Shown one piece after another: positions 1-6,602 of a stretch of DNA of 12,216 nt. The notes under the pieces were generated by a model. That model saw nothing but the letters and a program-made list of their open reading frames with translations, did no database searches and was not told the origin of the DNA. The stretch spans positions 1 to 12,216 of the forward strand of contig JAJDTQ010000176.1 in the NCBI GenBank assembly GCA_022827045.1, given 5' to 3'. The position numbers were made by a program, and so were the translations under genes. The stretch's first letter is position 1, and each line of letters starts with the position of its first letter. This stretch comes from Candidatus Binatia bacterium. GTDB lineage: Bacteria > Desulfobacterota_B > Binatia > UBA9968 > JAJDTQ01.

Positions 1-66
1 GTGCCCCACGACACTTGCTGACGATGGTTCCGGTCATGCGGACGCGGACGGGTTTGACCCCCGCCC

Positions 67-918
67 CTACAGTTCACCCCACTTGAGCTTGCTGCGAAGC
101 ACGTCGAAGTAGGATCGGGTCGGCACCCGCACCAAAGACACCGGCGACTTGTGGCGGCGCACCTCCACGCGGTCGCCGTTGTGCAGCAGGATCCCCTCCT
201 GGCCGTCCGGAATCAGCACCACGGTGTCCCCGGCGGACCTCAGGGTCGTGCGGATCCTGGCATCGCTGGCGATGACGATGGGCCGGTTGGTGGTGAGCGT
301 ATGGGGGCAGATGGGGCAAAGGATGATGGCTCCCATGGCCGGATGGAGAATCGGACCGCCGGCCGCCAGCGAGTACGCCGTCGAGCCCGTGGGCGTGGAG
401 ATGATCAGCCCGTCGGCCCGGTAGGTGCACAGGTAGTCGCTGCCCACGTAGGTTTCCAGATCGATGATCTTGGATCGCGCCCCCTTGGTGATGACCGCGT
501 CGTTGAGGATCCTCAGGCTGCGGACGCCGTCCTGGCCCGAGATGCCCACGCTCAGGGTCATGCGTTTCTCGATGGTGTAGTTCTCCGCGATGGTGCTGGC
601 CAGGACCTCCTCGAGTTCGTCCATGGCGATCTCGGTGATGAAGCCGAGGCCTCCGAGGTTCACGCCCACGATGGGCACCTCGGGCCGTTCGACGAGCCGG
701 GCGATGCTCAGGAGCGTGCCGTCTCCTCCCAGTACGATGATCAGGTCGGCGCGCTCGGCCATCTCCGCCTTTCGCGCCACGCGGCCGCCGGTGGTGCCGA
801 ACTCGGCCTCCACCAGCACCTCCATGCCGCGGCCTTCGAGCCACGGGATGGTGCTCCTCATGAGCGTCTCGGCCTTCTCTTCACCGTACTTGGCGACGAT
901 TCCGACGATGTTCACCAT
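67..918 (-). CDS. nadK: NAD kinase
   Basis: Phosphorylates NAD to NADP in the cytoplasm with ATP (or polyphosphate) and so sets the NADP(H) pool. The 283-residue product has the family motifs in order: GGDGT at residues 64-68 (phosphate and catalytic loop), LGFITE near 91-96, the ND pair at 139-140 before TKGARSKIIDLE, STPTGSTAYSL at 174-184, and CPICPHTL near 201-208. Length is normal. I chose the ATG at 918 because the protein then begins MVNIVGIVAK, as family members usually do. A GTG at 942 would add eight residues. Neither start has a clear Shine-Dalgarno sequence. The gene ends in TAG and is divergent from the nitroreductase gene. The partner usually found downstream of nadK would lie outside the window. 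Function is confident; the start is not. Confidence 0.95.
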   Translation of the reverse strand: MVNIVGIVAKYGEEKAETLMRSTIPWLEGRGMEVLVEAEFGTTGGRVARKAEMAERADLIIVLGGDGTLLSIARLVERPEVPIVGVNLGGLGFITEIAMDELEEVLASTIAENYTIEKRMTLSVGISGQDGVRSLRILNDAVITKGARSKIIDLETYVGSDYLCTYRADGLIISTPTGSTAYSLAAGGPILHPAMGAIILCPICPHTLTTNRPIVIASDARIRTTLRSAGDTVVLIPDGQEGILLHNGDRVEVRRHKSPVSLVRVPTRSYFDVLRSKLKWGEL

Positions 919-975
919 GTTACTGTCGGTGTTGTGTCTCACGAACAGGTGTACAAAGATGCGCAGGATTGCGTG

Positions 976-988
976 GGACAGGACACTA
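976..988 (+). repeat. solo copy of the GGACAGGACACTA repeat end
   Basis: The 13-mer GGACAGGACACTA (14 bases counting the preceding G) is identical to the right end of the 163-bp inverted-repeat element at 9635-9797 and to the right end of the repeat at 11459-11532. It lies in the divergent gap between nadK and the nitroreductase gene, 67 nt before the proposed nitroreductase start. No matching opposite end is visible nearby, so it looks like a decayed or solo end. Exact recurrence in three separate intergenic places is seen in the sequence; its origin as a mobile-element remnant is inferred. Confidence 0.55.
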
Positions 989-1055
989 ACACAGGGTGGG
1001 GAAGGATGCCATCTTGTACGGGAACAAGCCGGCCGTCGGCCGCAAGGAGAACACC

Positions 1056-1703
1056 GTGGAGGCAGACAAACTACTGGAAGTGATGGCGACCCGGCGTAGC
1101 GTGCGAGTCTACAGGAGCGGGCGGATAACCGACGAACAGCTCCGGCTCATGTTCGAAGCCGCGCGCTTGGCTCCCTCCGGCGCCAACAGCCAGCCCTGGG
1201 AGTTCATCGTGACACGGGACCGGGCCAAGATGAGGAAGGTCCGGCAGATCTACTCCCACGAGTGGAATCAGCGCAAGCTGGAAGATCCGGTGCACTACAA
1301 GGGGCTCAAGAAAGACTACGTGGGCGACGTGAGCGCCCTGATCCTGGCATGCGGGGATGCGCGCACCAAACGGGTGTACCTGACCACGCGCCAGCCGTCC
1401 GACAGGGAGAAGCTGTTTCAGGCCAACGTGGCAAACGCGGTGGAGCACATGATGCTCGTTGCCGCCGGCATGGGGTTCGGCACGGTGTGGGTCTCGGTCC
1501 GCAAGGAAGTGGAGCCCGAGCTGCGGGCGTTGTTCAAGGTTCCCAGGGCGCTCCGTCTTCTCTGGGTCGTCCCCGTGGGCCGCGCCCGAAACTGGCCCAA
1601 AGCCAAGCCGCGCCGCAAGGTCGCGGACTTCGTCCACTGGGAAACCTACGACAGGAGCAAGCTGCGCCCCGAGTCGCAGATTACGTCCTGGCCCAAGTCG
1701 TAG
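1056..1703 (+). CDS. nitroreductase family protein (FMN-dependent oxidoreductase)
   Basis: A member of the nitroreductase/NADH-oxidase-like flavoprotein fold, normally a homodimer with FMN at the interface that uses NAD(P)H to reduce nitro groups, quinones or other acceptors. The physiological substrate cannot be told from sequence. The 215-residue product shows the FMN-phosphate motif RRSVR at residues 13-17, the APSGANSQPWEF segment at 39-50, AGMGFGTVW at 137-145 and the C-terminal VPVGRARNWPKAKPRR segment at 172-187. I start it at GTG 1056 because AAGGAG at 1044-1049 lies six bases upstream and the protein then begins EADKLLEVMATRRSVR, as the family does. An in-frame GTG at 996 would add twenty residues of unlikely sequence. 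It is a single gene, divergent from nadK and convergent with the molybdenum hydroxylase gene; stop is TAG. Confidence 0.9.
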   Translation: MEADKLLEVMATRRSVRVYRSGRITDEQLRLMFEAARLAPSGANSQPWEFIVTRDRAKMRKVRQIYSHEWNQRKLEDPVHYKGLKKDYVGDVSALILACGDARTKRVYLTTRQPSDREKLFQANVANAVEHMMLVAAGMGFGTVWVSVRKEVEPELRALFKVPRALRLLWVVPVGRARNWPKAKPRRKVADFVHWETYDRSKLRPESQITSWPKS

Positions 1704-1783
1704 GAGGCGTGAGGAAACCCTTGGGTCGTCATTCCCGTGCAACAGGCTGTGCCAAGCTCCTGAGGCGACGACGTACCAACCCT

Positions 1784-1811
1784 GTCATTCCGGCGAAAGC
1801 CGGAATCCAGG
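1784..1811. repeat. REP-like palindromic repeat with a GAAA loop
   Basis: ATTCCGGC (1787-1794), GAAA, then GCCGGAAT (1799-1806) is a perfect 8-bp stem closed by a GNRA-type tetraloop. It sits inside the familiar GTCATTCC...GGAATCCAGG intergenic repeat seen in many bacteria, which in other frames yields the spurious peptide VIPAKAGIQ. A truncated half copy, GTCATTCCCG, occurs at 1727-1736 in the same orientation. The repeat lies between the convergent nitroreductase and molybdenum hydroxylase genes, where it could serve as a hairpin or attenuator for both. No T-run follows, so terminator function is unproven. Confidence 0.8.
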
Positions 1812-1829
1812 GGCGGGGCGGGAGGCCGT

Positions 1830-4046
1830 TCATCCCTCCTGTAGCGCGTTGAACACCTTCTCCGCGGTGATGGGGAGGTCGAGGATGCGCACGCCCACCG
1901 CCGCCTCCACGGCGTTGGCGATGGCCGGCGCCGTGGGCACGATGCTCATCTCCCCGATGGCCTTGGCGTTGTAGGGGCCGGGCCCGGTCTGGTCTTCCAC
2001 CAGCACGGTTTCGAGCGGCGGCAGGTCCTTGACGCACGGCACGCAGTAATCGCCGAGGTTCAGGGTGGTGACCCGGGGTCCGTCCTTGAGCATTTCCTCC
2101 ATTACCGCGTAGCCCAGGCCCTGCACGAAGCCGCCGTCGATCTGCCCCTGGTGGCCCAGCGGGTTGATGATGGTGCCGACGTCGTGGGCCGTCACCACCC
2201 TCTTCACGTCCACGGTGCCGGTCTCGCGGTCCACCGCCACCTCCGCCACCTGGACGAAGAACGCCGGCACCGGGGAGCGCTGGGGCTGGTAGGACTTGCG
2301 TACCGACAGGTCCTTTTCTTCGGCGATGAGCCTCCCGGCCACGTCCGCGAAGGCCAGCGTCGCGGCGCCGGCGCTGAAGCGGCCGTCGGCCAGGGTGACC
2401 TCGTCCGCCCTGCAGCCGAGGGCGTCGGCGGCGGCCTCGGTGATCCGGTCGCGCAGTTCCTCCACGGCTTCCACTAGGCCGCGCCCGACCATGGCGGTGA
2501 TCTTGCTGCCGCCGGGCTCGGCGTCGGTGTCGAATGTATCGGTGTCGCCGCGGGCCACCTGGACCTGTTCGGCGGGCACGGTCAGCAACTCCGCCGTGAT
2601 CTGCCGCAGGAGCGTGTGGGTGCCGGTGCCGATGTCGGGAATCGCGGTCAGCACCGTGACTTCGCCGCCGGAGTTGCACGAGACTTCCAGGTTGACGGTG
2701 CCGCTGCCGCCGGTGTGCCGGAAGCCCAGAGCCATGCCCCGGCCGGTGTCCACTCCCGGTTTGTCTCCGTGCCAGCCGGCGGCCGCCAGCGCGGCCTCGA
2801 TGGTCTCGCGGCAGCGGATCTTTTCCATCCCCCGCTTGTTGGGCAGCACGTCGCCGTCCTGCATCAGGTTCCTGAGCCGTATCGCCACCGGATCCAGGTC
2901 CAGCTCCCGGGCCAGCATGTCCAGCAGCGACTCGATGGCGAAGACCGCCTGCGGCTGTCCCGGCGACTTCATGTAGCCGCCCGGGACGCCGTTGGTATAG
3001 ACGTTGTAGGTGCGGATGGCGTAGTTGGGGATGCGGTAGGCGTTGACGACGTACGAGCCGTCGATTTCCGACGGCTTGAAGCCCGAGTAGGCGCCGCTGT
3101 CGAAGTAGATGTCGCTGTCCAGCGCCACCAGGGCCCCGTCGCGCTTCGCCCCGAGCTTGACGCGCATGACCGAGGGGTGGCGCGGGTCGCCGGCCATGAG
3201 CTCCTCGGTGTAGTTCATCACCATCTTCACCGGGCGCCCGGCGGCCCGGGAGAGGTAGTAGCAGACCGGCACGTCCATCTGGGATCCCTTGCCGCCGAAG
3301 TCGCCGCCCAGGGCCACGCCGTGGACGTGGATGTTCTCCTCTTCCAGCGCCAGTTGCGCGGCCAGCATCTTCTTGAGCCGGAACGGCGCCTTGCACGACG
3401 CCCACACGTCGATGCGCCCGTCGTCGCCGGTCGATACCACGGTGGCGTGGGGCTCGAGGTAAACTTGGTGGACTCCCGGCGTGCGAAAGGTGTGCTCGAC
3501 CACCACCTCGGCCTCCGTCATGCCCTGCGCCACGTCGCCCGCGGTGTGTTCCTTGAGCGACAGGACGTTGGGTTGGTCGTCGGGACGGCTAGGCACGCCC
3601 GCATAGCCGGCGAGCCCCTCGTGAATCACCGGGGCGCCGTCGGCCAGGGCATCTTCGACGTCGGCGACGGCGGGCAGTTCCTCGTACTCCACCTCGATCA
3701 GCGACAGCGCCTGTTCGGCCGCATCCGGGGTGTCGGCCGCCACCGCGGCGATCTTGTCCCCAATGAAGCGGACCTTGTCCCGCGCCAGCACCGACAGGTC
3801 CTCGAGGCTGACCCCCACGCGAACATCCGGCACGTCTTCTCCGGTCAGCACCGCTTGGACCCCGGGCACCTGTCGTGCCCGCGATGCGTCCACGCGCGCC
3901 AGCCGGGCGTGCGCCATGGTGCTGCGCAGGCACTTGCCCCAGAGCGCATCCGGCGCGTCCACGTCCGCCGTGTAAACCATACGCCCCGAGACCTTGTCCG
4001 GTCCCTCCACGCGCCCGATCGGCTGCCCTACGACCTTGAGATCCAT
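1830..4046 (-). CDS. xanthine dehydrogenase family protein, molybdopterin-binding subunit
   Basis: Large catalytic subunit of a molybdenum hydroxylase, a family that inserts a water-derived oxygen into aldehydes, purines or N-heterocycles. The 738-residue product has the aldehyde oxidase a/b hammerhead domain at about residues 12-125, then the molybdopterin-binding domain with GGDFGGKG at 247-254, GQPQ at 363-366, DIGTGTHT at 471-478, GQIDGGFVQGLGYA at 634-647 and KAIGEM at 695-700. E699 matches the catalytic glutamate. ATG 4046 is chosen over an in-frame start at 4100 because TAGGAG lies six bases upstream. The active-site loop reads YMKSPGQPQ (358-366), so this is not a CO dehydrogenase (no VAYRCSFR or AYRGAGR). 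The canonical GEPP is GEMS here. No 2Fe-2S or FAD subunit gene is adjacent, so the partners must be elsewhere. Substrate unknown. Confidence 0.92.
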   Translation of the reverse strand: MDLKVVGQPIGRVEGPDKVSGRMVYTADVDAPDALWGKCLRSTMAHARLARVDASRARQVPGVQAVLTGEDVPDVRVGVSLEDLSVLARDKVRFIGDKIAAVAADTPDAAEQALSLIEVEYEELPAVADVEDALADGAPVIHEGLAGYAGVPSRPDDQPNVLSLKEHTAGDVAQGMTEAEVVVEHTFRTPGVHQVYLEPHATVVSTGDDGRIDVWASCKAPFRLKKMLAAQLALEEENIHVHGVALGGDFGGKGSQMDVPVCYYLSRAAGRPVKMVMNYTEELMAGDPRHPSVMRVKLGAKRDGALVALDSDIYFDSGAYSGFKPSEIDGSYVVNAYRIPNYAIRTYNVYTNGVPGGYMKSPGQPQAVFAIESLLDMLARELDLDPVAIRLRNLMQDGDVLPNKRGMEKIRCRETIEAALAAAGWHGDKPGVDTGRGMALGFRHTGGSGTVNLEVSCNSGGEVTVLTAIPDIGTGTHTLLRQITAELLTVPAEQVQVARGDTDTFDTDAEPGGSKITAMVGRGLVEAVEELRDRITEAAADALGCRADEVTLADGRFSAGAATLAFADVAGRLIAEEKDLSVRKSYQPQRSPVPAFFVQVAEVAVDRETGTVDVKRVVTAHDVGTIINPLGHQGQIDGGFVQGLGYAVMEEMLKDGPRVTTLNLGDYCVPCVKDLPPLETVLVEDQTGPGPYNAKAIGEMSIVPTAPAIANAVEAAVGVRILDLPITAEKVFNALQEG

Positions 4047-4082
4047 GATTGCTCCTACTGGTAGTTCGATAGCCCAGGCCTT

Positions 4083-4120
4083 CACTCGGCCTTCGGCCAC
4101 CCTCTCCCAGAGGGAGAGGG
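4083..4120 (+). repeat. GGCC/CCCTCTCCC hairpin repeat, forward copy
   Basis: Shares GGCCTTCGGCCACCCTCTCCC with the copies at 7571 and 11459 and contains the inverted repeat CCCTCTCCC-AGA-GGGAGAGGG. With the reverse copy at 4171-4203 and a small hairpin between them (GCTCTCC and GGAGAGC, 4135-4151), it forms a cluster of three hairpins in the divergent gap between the molybdenum hydroxylase and amidohydrolase genes. Confidence 0.75.
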
Positions 4121-4170
4121 TTAATATGGCTCCGGCTCTCCTTGGGAGAGCGGCTCACCTCCCTCTGTCC

Positions 4171-4203
4171 CCCTCTCCCTCTGGGAGAGGGTCGGGGTGA
4201 GGG
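4171..4203 (-). repeat. GGCC/CCCTCTCCC hairpin repeat, reverse copy
   Basis: CCCTCTCCC-TCT-GGGAGAGGG followed by TCGGGGTGAGGG is the reverse complement of the family unit, with the GGCC arm degraded. Paired head to head with the copy at 4083-4120. The remaining bases of this 349-bp gap (4204-4395) hold only a weak promoter-like pair and the ribosome-binding site of the amidohydrolase gene. Confidence 0.7.
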
Positions 4204-4287
4204 TCCCCTGGAAGAACATCGCGCGGGAAGTTTGGCCGATTGGAGCGAAAAGGGCAACGACGTTGGTGAGGGGTCAAGCGGCAACGG

Positions 4288-4316
4288 TTGCGCTCGCGCA
4301 TGTGATTCAATATGCT
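4288..4316 (+). promoter_or_regulatory. possible sigma70-type promoter for the amidohydrolase gene
   Basis: TTGCGC (4288-4293), 17 bases, then TATGCT (4311-4316). The -35 matches three and the -10 four of six consensus bases, at ideal spacing, about 75 nt before the translation start. Only a weak match, and no better candidate is visible between the repeats and the gene. Confidence 0.3.
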
Positions 4317-4395
4317 GCATTCCGCGAACAGGGGTTGCGGGACGGGCCGGTGGCCCCGTTGTTCTCCACGCATTGCGACCAAGGAGGACTTGTCC

Positions 4396-6096
4396 ATGGA
4401 ATATGATCTGCTGATTCGCGGAGGCCGCGTTGCCGACGGTTCCGGACTGCCGTCCCACACGGCGGATGTCGGCGTGAAGGACGGCAAGATCGCCGACGTG
4501 GGCCGCCTCAAGGGGTCGGCGGACCGCACCATCGACGCCGCCGGCCTGGTGGTTGCGCCGGGGTTCATCGACCATCACACCCACATGGACGCGCAGATCC
4601 TCTGGGATCCCCACGGCACCTCCGAGCCGCAGCACGGCATTACCTCCATCGTCATGGGAAACTGCGGGTTGGCCCTGGCACCCGTGGACGACGGCGGCGA
4701 GGACGCCCTGGTCAAGAGCTTCGTGCGGGTGGAGGCGATCCCCCGCTTCGCGCTGGAAAAGGGCGTGACCTGGCGCTGGCACAGCTACGGCGAGTATCTC
4801 GACGCCCTGGAGGGCAAGCTCGGCATCAACGCCGGCGGCCTGGTGGGACACATCGCGGTGCGCCAGAACGTCATGGGCGAGGAGTCGGTGGAGCGCAAGG
4901 CCACGGCCGCGGAAGTCCAGAAGATGAAGGGCCTGGTCCGGGACGCCATGGATGCCGGCGCGCTGGGATTCTCCACCAACCGCAACGAGCGGCACATGCG
5001 GGAGGACGGCAAGCCCGTGGCGAGCCGCCTCGCGGACGACGACGAGCTCTACGCGCTGTGCGACGTCCTCGGCGAGCTCAACAGCGGCATCATCGAGACC
5101 ATCCTCGGCCGCAACAAGATGGAGCACTTCGACAACTACTACGACCTGGCCAGCCGCACGCAGCGGCCGATCATCTGGCAGAGCGTGCATCACCGCTGGG
5201 CCGAGCCGACGCTGTGGCAGGAGCAGTTGGACGCGGTGTCGCGGATCTTCCGGGATGGCTACCGCGCCTACGGGCTCACCCAGACGGTTCCCCTGGTGCG
5301 GCACTTCAACCTGCAGAACGCCCAGCTCTTCGATGAGTTCCCCAACTGGAAGAACATCATGTTCCTGCCGGTGGAGGTGCGCCAGCAGGCGTTCGCCGAT
5401 CCTGCCACGCGTGAGAAGCTGCGCGAGGACCTGGCCACCAAGCGCATGACCAATTTCCACAGGCGCTGGGACATCGTGCAGGTGGAGAAGGTGGTCAAGG
5501 AAGAGAACAAGCGCTACGAGGGCAAGAGCGTGGCCGAGATGGCGGTCATGCGCAACCAGGATCCGGTGGACGCGCTCCTCGACCTCTCGTTGGAGGAGGG
5601 TCTGCTGACCACCTTCCAGAACGCCAACACGGGCGGCGACGCACAGGCCATGGGCGAGATCCTGCGCAGCCCCTACGTCCTGGTGGGGACATCGGATGCC
5701 GGCGCCCACGTGCTCTACGGCGCCGACTTCGGCTACGGCACGACGCTGCTGGGCTTGTGGGTCCGGGAGCGGGGTCTCATGACGCTGGAAGAGGCGGTGC
5801 ACAAGCTCACCTTCCACGTGGCTTCGGTCTACGGCCTCGAGGGCAGGGGGCTCATCCGGCCGGGGTACGCGGCGGACCTGACGCTGTTCGACCCCGAGAC
5901 CGTGCGCGCGTACGAGCCGGAGTGGGCCGAGGACTACCCCGCCGGAACCAAGCGGCTGATCCAGCGCTCCGAAGGCATCCACTACACGGTCGTGAACGGC
6001 GGCGTGATATACGAGGACGGCCGCTTGAGCGGCGACCTGCCGGGGCAGGTGCTGCGCGGCTCCGCCTACGCCCCGTCCCGCGCGGCCGCCGCCTAG
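4396..6096 (+). CDS. N-acyl-D-amino-acid deacylase family amidohydrolase
   Basis: A metal-dependent hydrolase of the amidohydrolase superfamily, D-aminoacylase branch; relatives split N-acyl-D-amino acids or similar amide and cyclic-amide substrates. The 566-residue product has PGFIDHHTHMD at 55-65 with H61 and H63 as the HxH metal pair, GNCGLALAP at 88-96 whose C90 matches the metal-bridging cysteine of D-aminoacylases, a possible metal histidine site at SVHHRW (263-268), TSDAGAH at 432-438 with the catalytic aspartate D434, and the C-terminal beta-sandwich segment GLIRPGYAADLTLFDP at 485-500. ATG 4396 is fixed by AAGGAGG at 4381-4387, eight bases upstream. Length fits the family. It diverges from the molybdenum hydroxylase gene, so the two may belong to one catabolic route, but that is inference. 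The exact substrate is unknown. The TAG stop lies inside a 12-bp repeat. Confidence 0.88.
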   Translation: MEYDLLIRGGRVADGSGLPSHTADVGVKDGKIADVGRLKGSADRTIDAAGLVVAPGFIDHHTHMDAQILWDPHGTSEPQHGITSIVMGNCGLALAPVDDGGEDALVKSFVRVEAIPRFALEKGVTWRWHSYGEYLDALEGKLGINAGGLVGHIAVRQNVMGEESVERKATAAEVQKMKGLVRDAMDAGALGFSTNRNERHMREDGKPVASRLADDDELYALCDVLGELNSGIIETILGRNKMEHFDNYYDLASRTQRPIIWQSVHHRWAEPTLWQEQLDAVSRIFRDGYRAYGLTQTVPLVRHFNLQNAQLFDEFPNWKNIMFLPVEVRQQAFADPATREKLREDLATKRMTNFHRRWDIVQVEKVVKEENKRYEGKSVAEMAVMRNQDPVDALLDLSLEEGLLTTFQNANTGGDAQAMGEILRSPYVLVGTSDAGAHVLYGADFGYGTTLLGLWVRERGLMTLEEAVHKLTFHVASVYGLEGRGLIRPGYAADLTLFDPETVRAYEPEWAEDYPAGTKRLIQRSEGIHYTVVNGGVIYEDGRLSGDLPGQVLRGSAYAPSRAAAA

Positions 6097-6102
6097 GCGC
6101 TC

Positions 6103-6137
6103 GCCCTGATCCTCTCCCAGAGGAAGAGGATCAGGGC
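6103..6137. repeat. 13-bp-arm perfect hairpin after the amidohydrolase gene
   Basis: GCCCTGATCCTCT (6103-6115) pairs perfectly with AGAGGATCAGGGC (6125-6137) around a 9-nt loop. It begins six bases after the amidohydrolase stop codon. The stem is strong enough for a transcript 3' end, but the next bases are CGCTACAACCCC with no T-run, so it may act as an mRNA-stabilising hairpin rather than an intrinsic terminator. Confidence 0.55.
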
Positions 6138-6145
6138 CGCTACAA

Positions 6146-6190
6146 CCCCTCTCCCTCTGGGAGAGGGTGGCCGCAGGCCGGGTGAGGGCC
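6146..6190 (-). repeat. GGCC/CCCTCTCCC hairpin repeat, reverse copy
   Basis: CCCTCTCCC-TCT-GGGAGAGGG followed by TGGCCGCAGGCCGGGTGAGGGCC is the reverse complement of the unit found at 7571 and 11459. It lies between the amidohydrolase and Rieske genes, inside the pair of 12-bp direct repeats. Confidence 0.75.
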
Positions 6191-6217
6191 TAGGCGCTCA
6201 CCAAACCCGAGTTCAAG

Positions 6218-6246
6218 GCACGGGCGGGTTCCGAACCCGCCCGTGC
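6218..6246. terminator. 14-bp-arm perfect hairpin just before the Rieske gene
   Basis: GCACGGGCGGGTTC (6218-6231), one base, then GAACCCGCCCGTGC (6233-6246): perfect arms, followed by GTCTTTCT. It could end transcripts from the amidohydrolase gene, although the T-run is weak. The stem ends only eight bases before the GGAGG of the Rieske gene, so on a read-through transcript it would stand directly against the ribosome-binding site. It belongs to the GGGCGGGTT palindrome type common in bacterial intergenic DNA. Confidence 0.5.
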
Positions 6247-6263
6247 GTCTTTCTGGAGGTTGC

Positions 6264-6581
6264 GTGGGAATCACATACATTCCAGTGGCGCAGGCCGGTG
6301 AGCTGGAGCCCGGGCAAAGGAAGGCCATCGATCTGAACGGGCGTCCCGTCGTTGTCACGCGCGTGGACGATGGCTATTTCGCGTTCTCCCGCTATTGTCC
6401 GCACGAGAGCGCGGACCTTATGAACGGTCCCATCGTGGCAGGCAAGGTGCGCTGCGACAATCACGGCTATTGCTTCGATCTCGACTCGGGAGAGTGCGTG
6501 CTGCCCAAGGGCGGCGACCCGCTGACGGTGCTTCCGGTGGAGGAACGGGGGGAAGAGGTCTGTATCCGTATCGAGTGGTAA
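6264..6581 (+). CDS. small Rieske [2Fe-2S] ferredoxin-like protein
   Basis: A 105-residue soluble Rieske protein, most like the ferredoxin components of ring-hydroxylating dioxygenases or the NirD-type domain. The cluster ligands are visible: C45-P-H47 (YCPHE) and C64-D-N-H67 (CDNHGYCFD), sixteen residues apart, in the normal Rieske arrangement. No signal peptide or membrane anchor, so it should act in the cytoplasm as an electron carrier. I start at GTG 6264 because GGAGG lies at 6255-6259; the spacing of four bases is short. An in-frame GTG at 6243 falls inside a perfect hairpin and adds seven unlikely residues. No oxygenase or reductase gene is adjacent. The next gene, a ferrochelatase, begins 21 nt after its stop, so the pair is probably co-transcribed. 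Its redox partner is unknown. Confidence 0.9.
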   Translation: MGITYIPVAQAGELEPGQRKAIDLNGRPVVVTRVDDGYFAFSRYCPHESADLMNGPIVAGKVRCDNHGYCFDLDSGECVLPKGGDPLTVLPVEERGEEVCIRIEW

Positions 6582-6602
6582 TCCCGCGCCGCTCCCATCT
6601 CC

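Larger units (their letters stand above)
6091..6199. repeat. 12-bp direct repeat flanking a hairpin cluster
   Basis: GCCTAGGCGCTC occurs at 6091-6102 and again at 6188-6199 (15 bases with one mismatch if extended to RCC). The first copy contains the amidohydrolase stop codon. The 85 bases between them consist of a 13-bp-arm hairpin and a reverse copy of the CCCTCTCCC repeat. The layout looks like an insertion with a duplicated target, or a slippage product. Confidence 0.6.

Noticed and set aside
1..66. A possible further minus-strand gene or a terminator hairpin (GGG-TTTGA-CCC at 50-60) after nadK.
   Set aside because: Too short to judge: one frame stays open but shows no recognisable sequence, and the hairpin has a short stem and no T-run.
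1013..1028. Near-palindrome CTTGTACGGGAACAAG upstream of the nitroreductase gene as an operator.
   Set aside because: Only 5-bp perfect arms (6 of 7 with a mismatch), no promoter pair around it and no second copy seen.
996..1055. An upstream GTG start for the nitroreductase.
   Set aside because: It adds residues unlike the family start, while GTG 1056 has AAGGAG at the right distance.
1262..1852. An open frame carrying the peptide VIPAKAGIQ.
   Set aside because: That peptide is the well-known translation of the REP-like palindrome at 1784-1811, not a protein.
1830..4046. Carbon monoxide dehydrogenase large subunit (CoxL).
   Set aside because: Neither VAYRCSFR nor AYRGAGR is present at the active-site loop, and coxS and coxM are not adjacent.
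1729..5982. Long open frames antisense to the hydroxylase and amidohydrolase genes (1729-3405 and 3589-5982, minus strand).
   Set aside because: Arg-, Gly-, His- and Pro-rich translations typical of shadow frames in GC-rich genes; they overlap clear family proteins and run through intergenic repeats.
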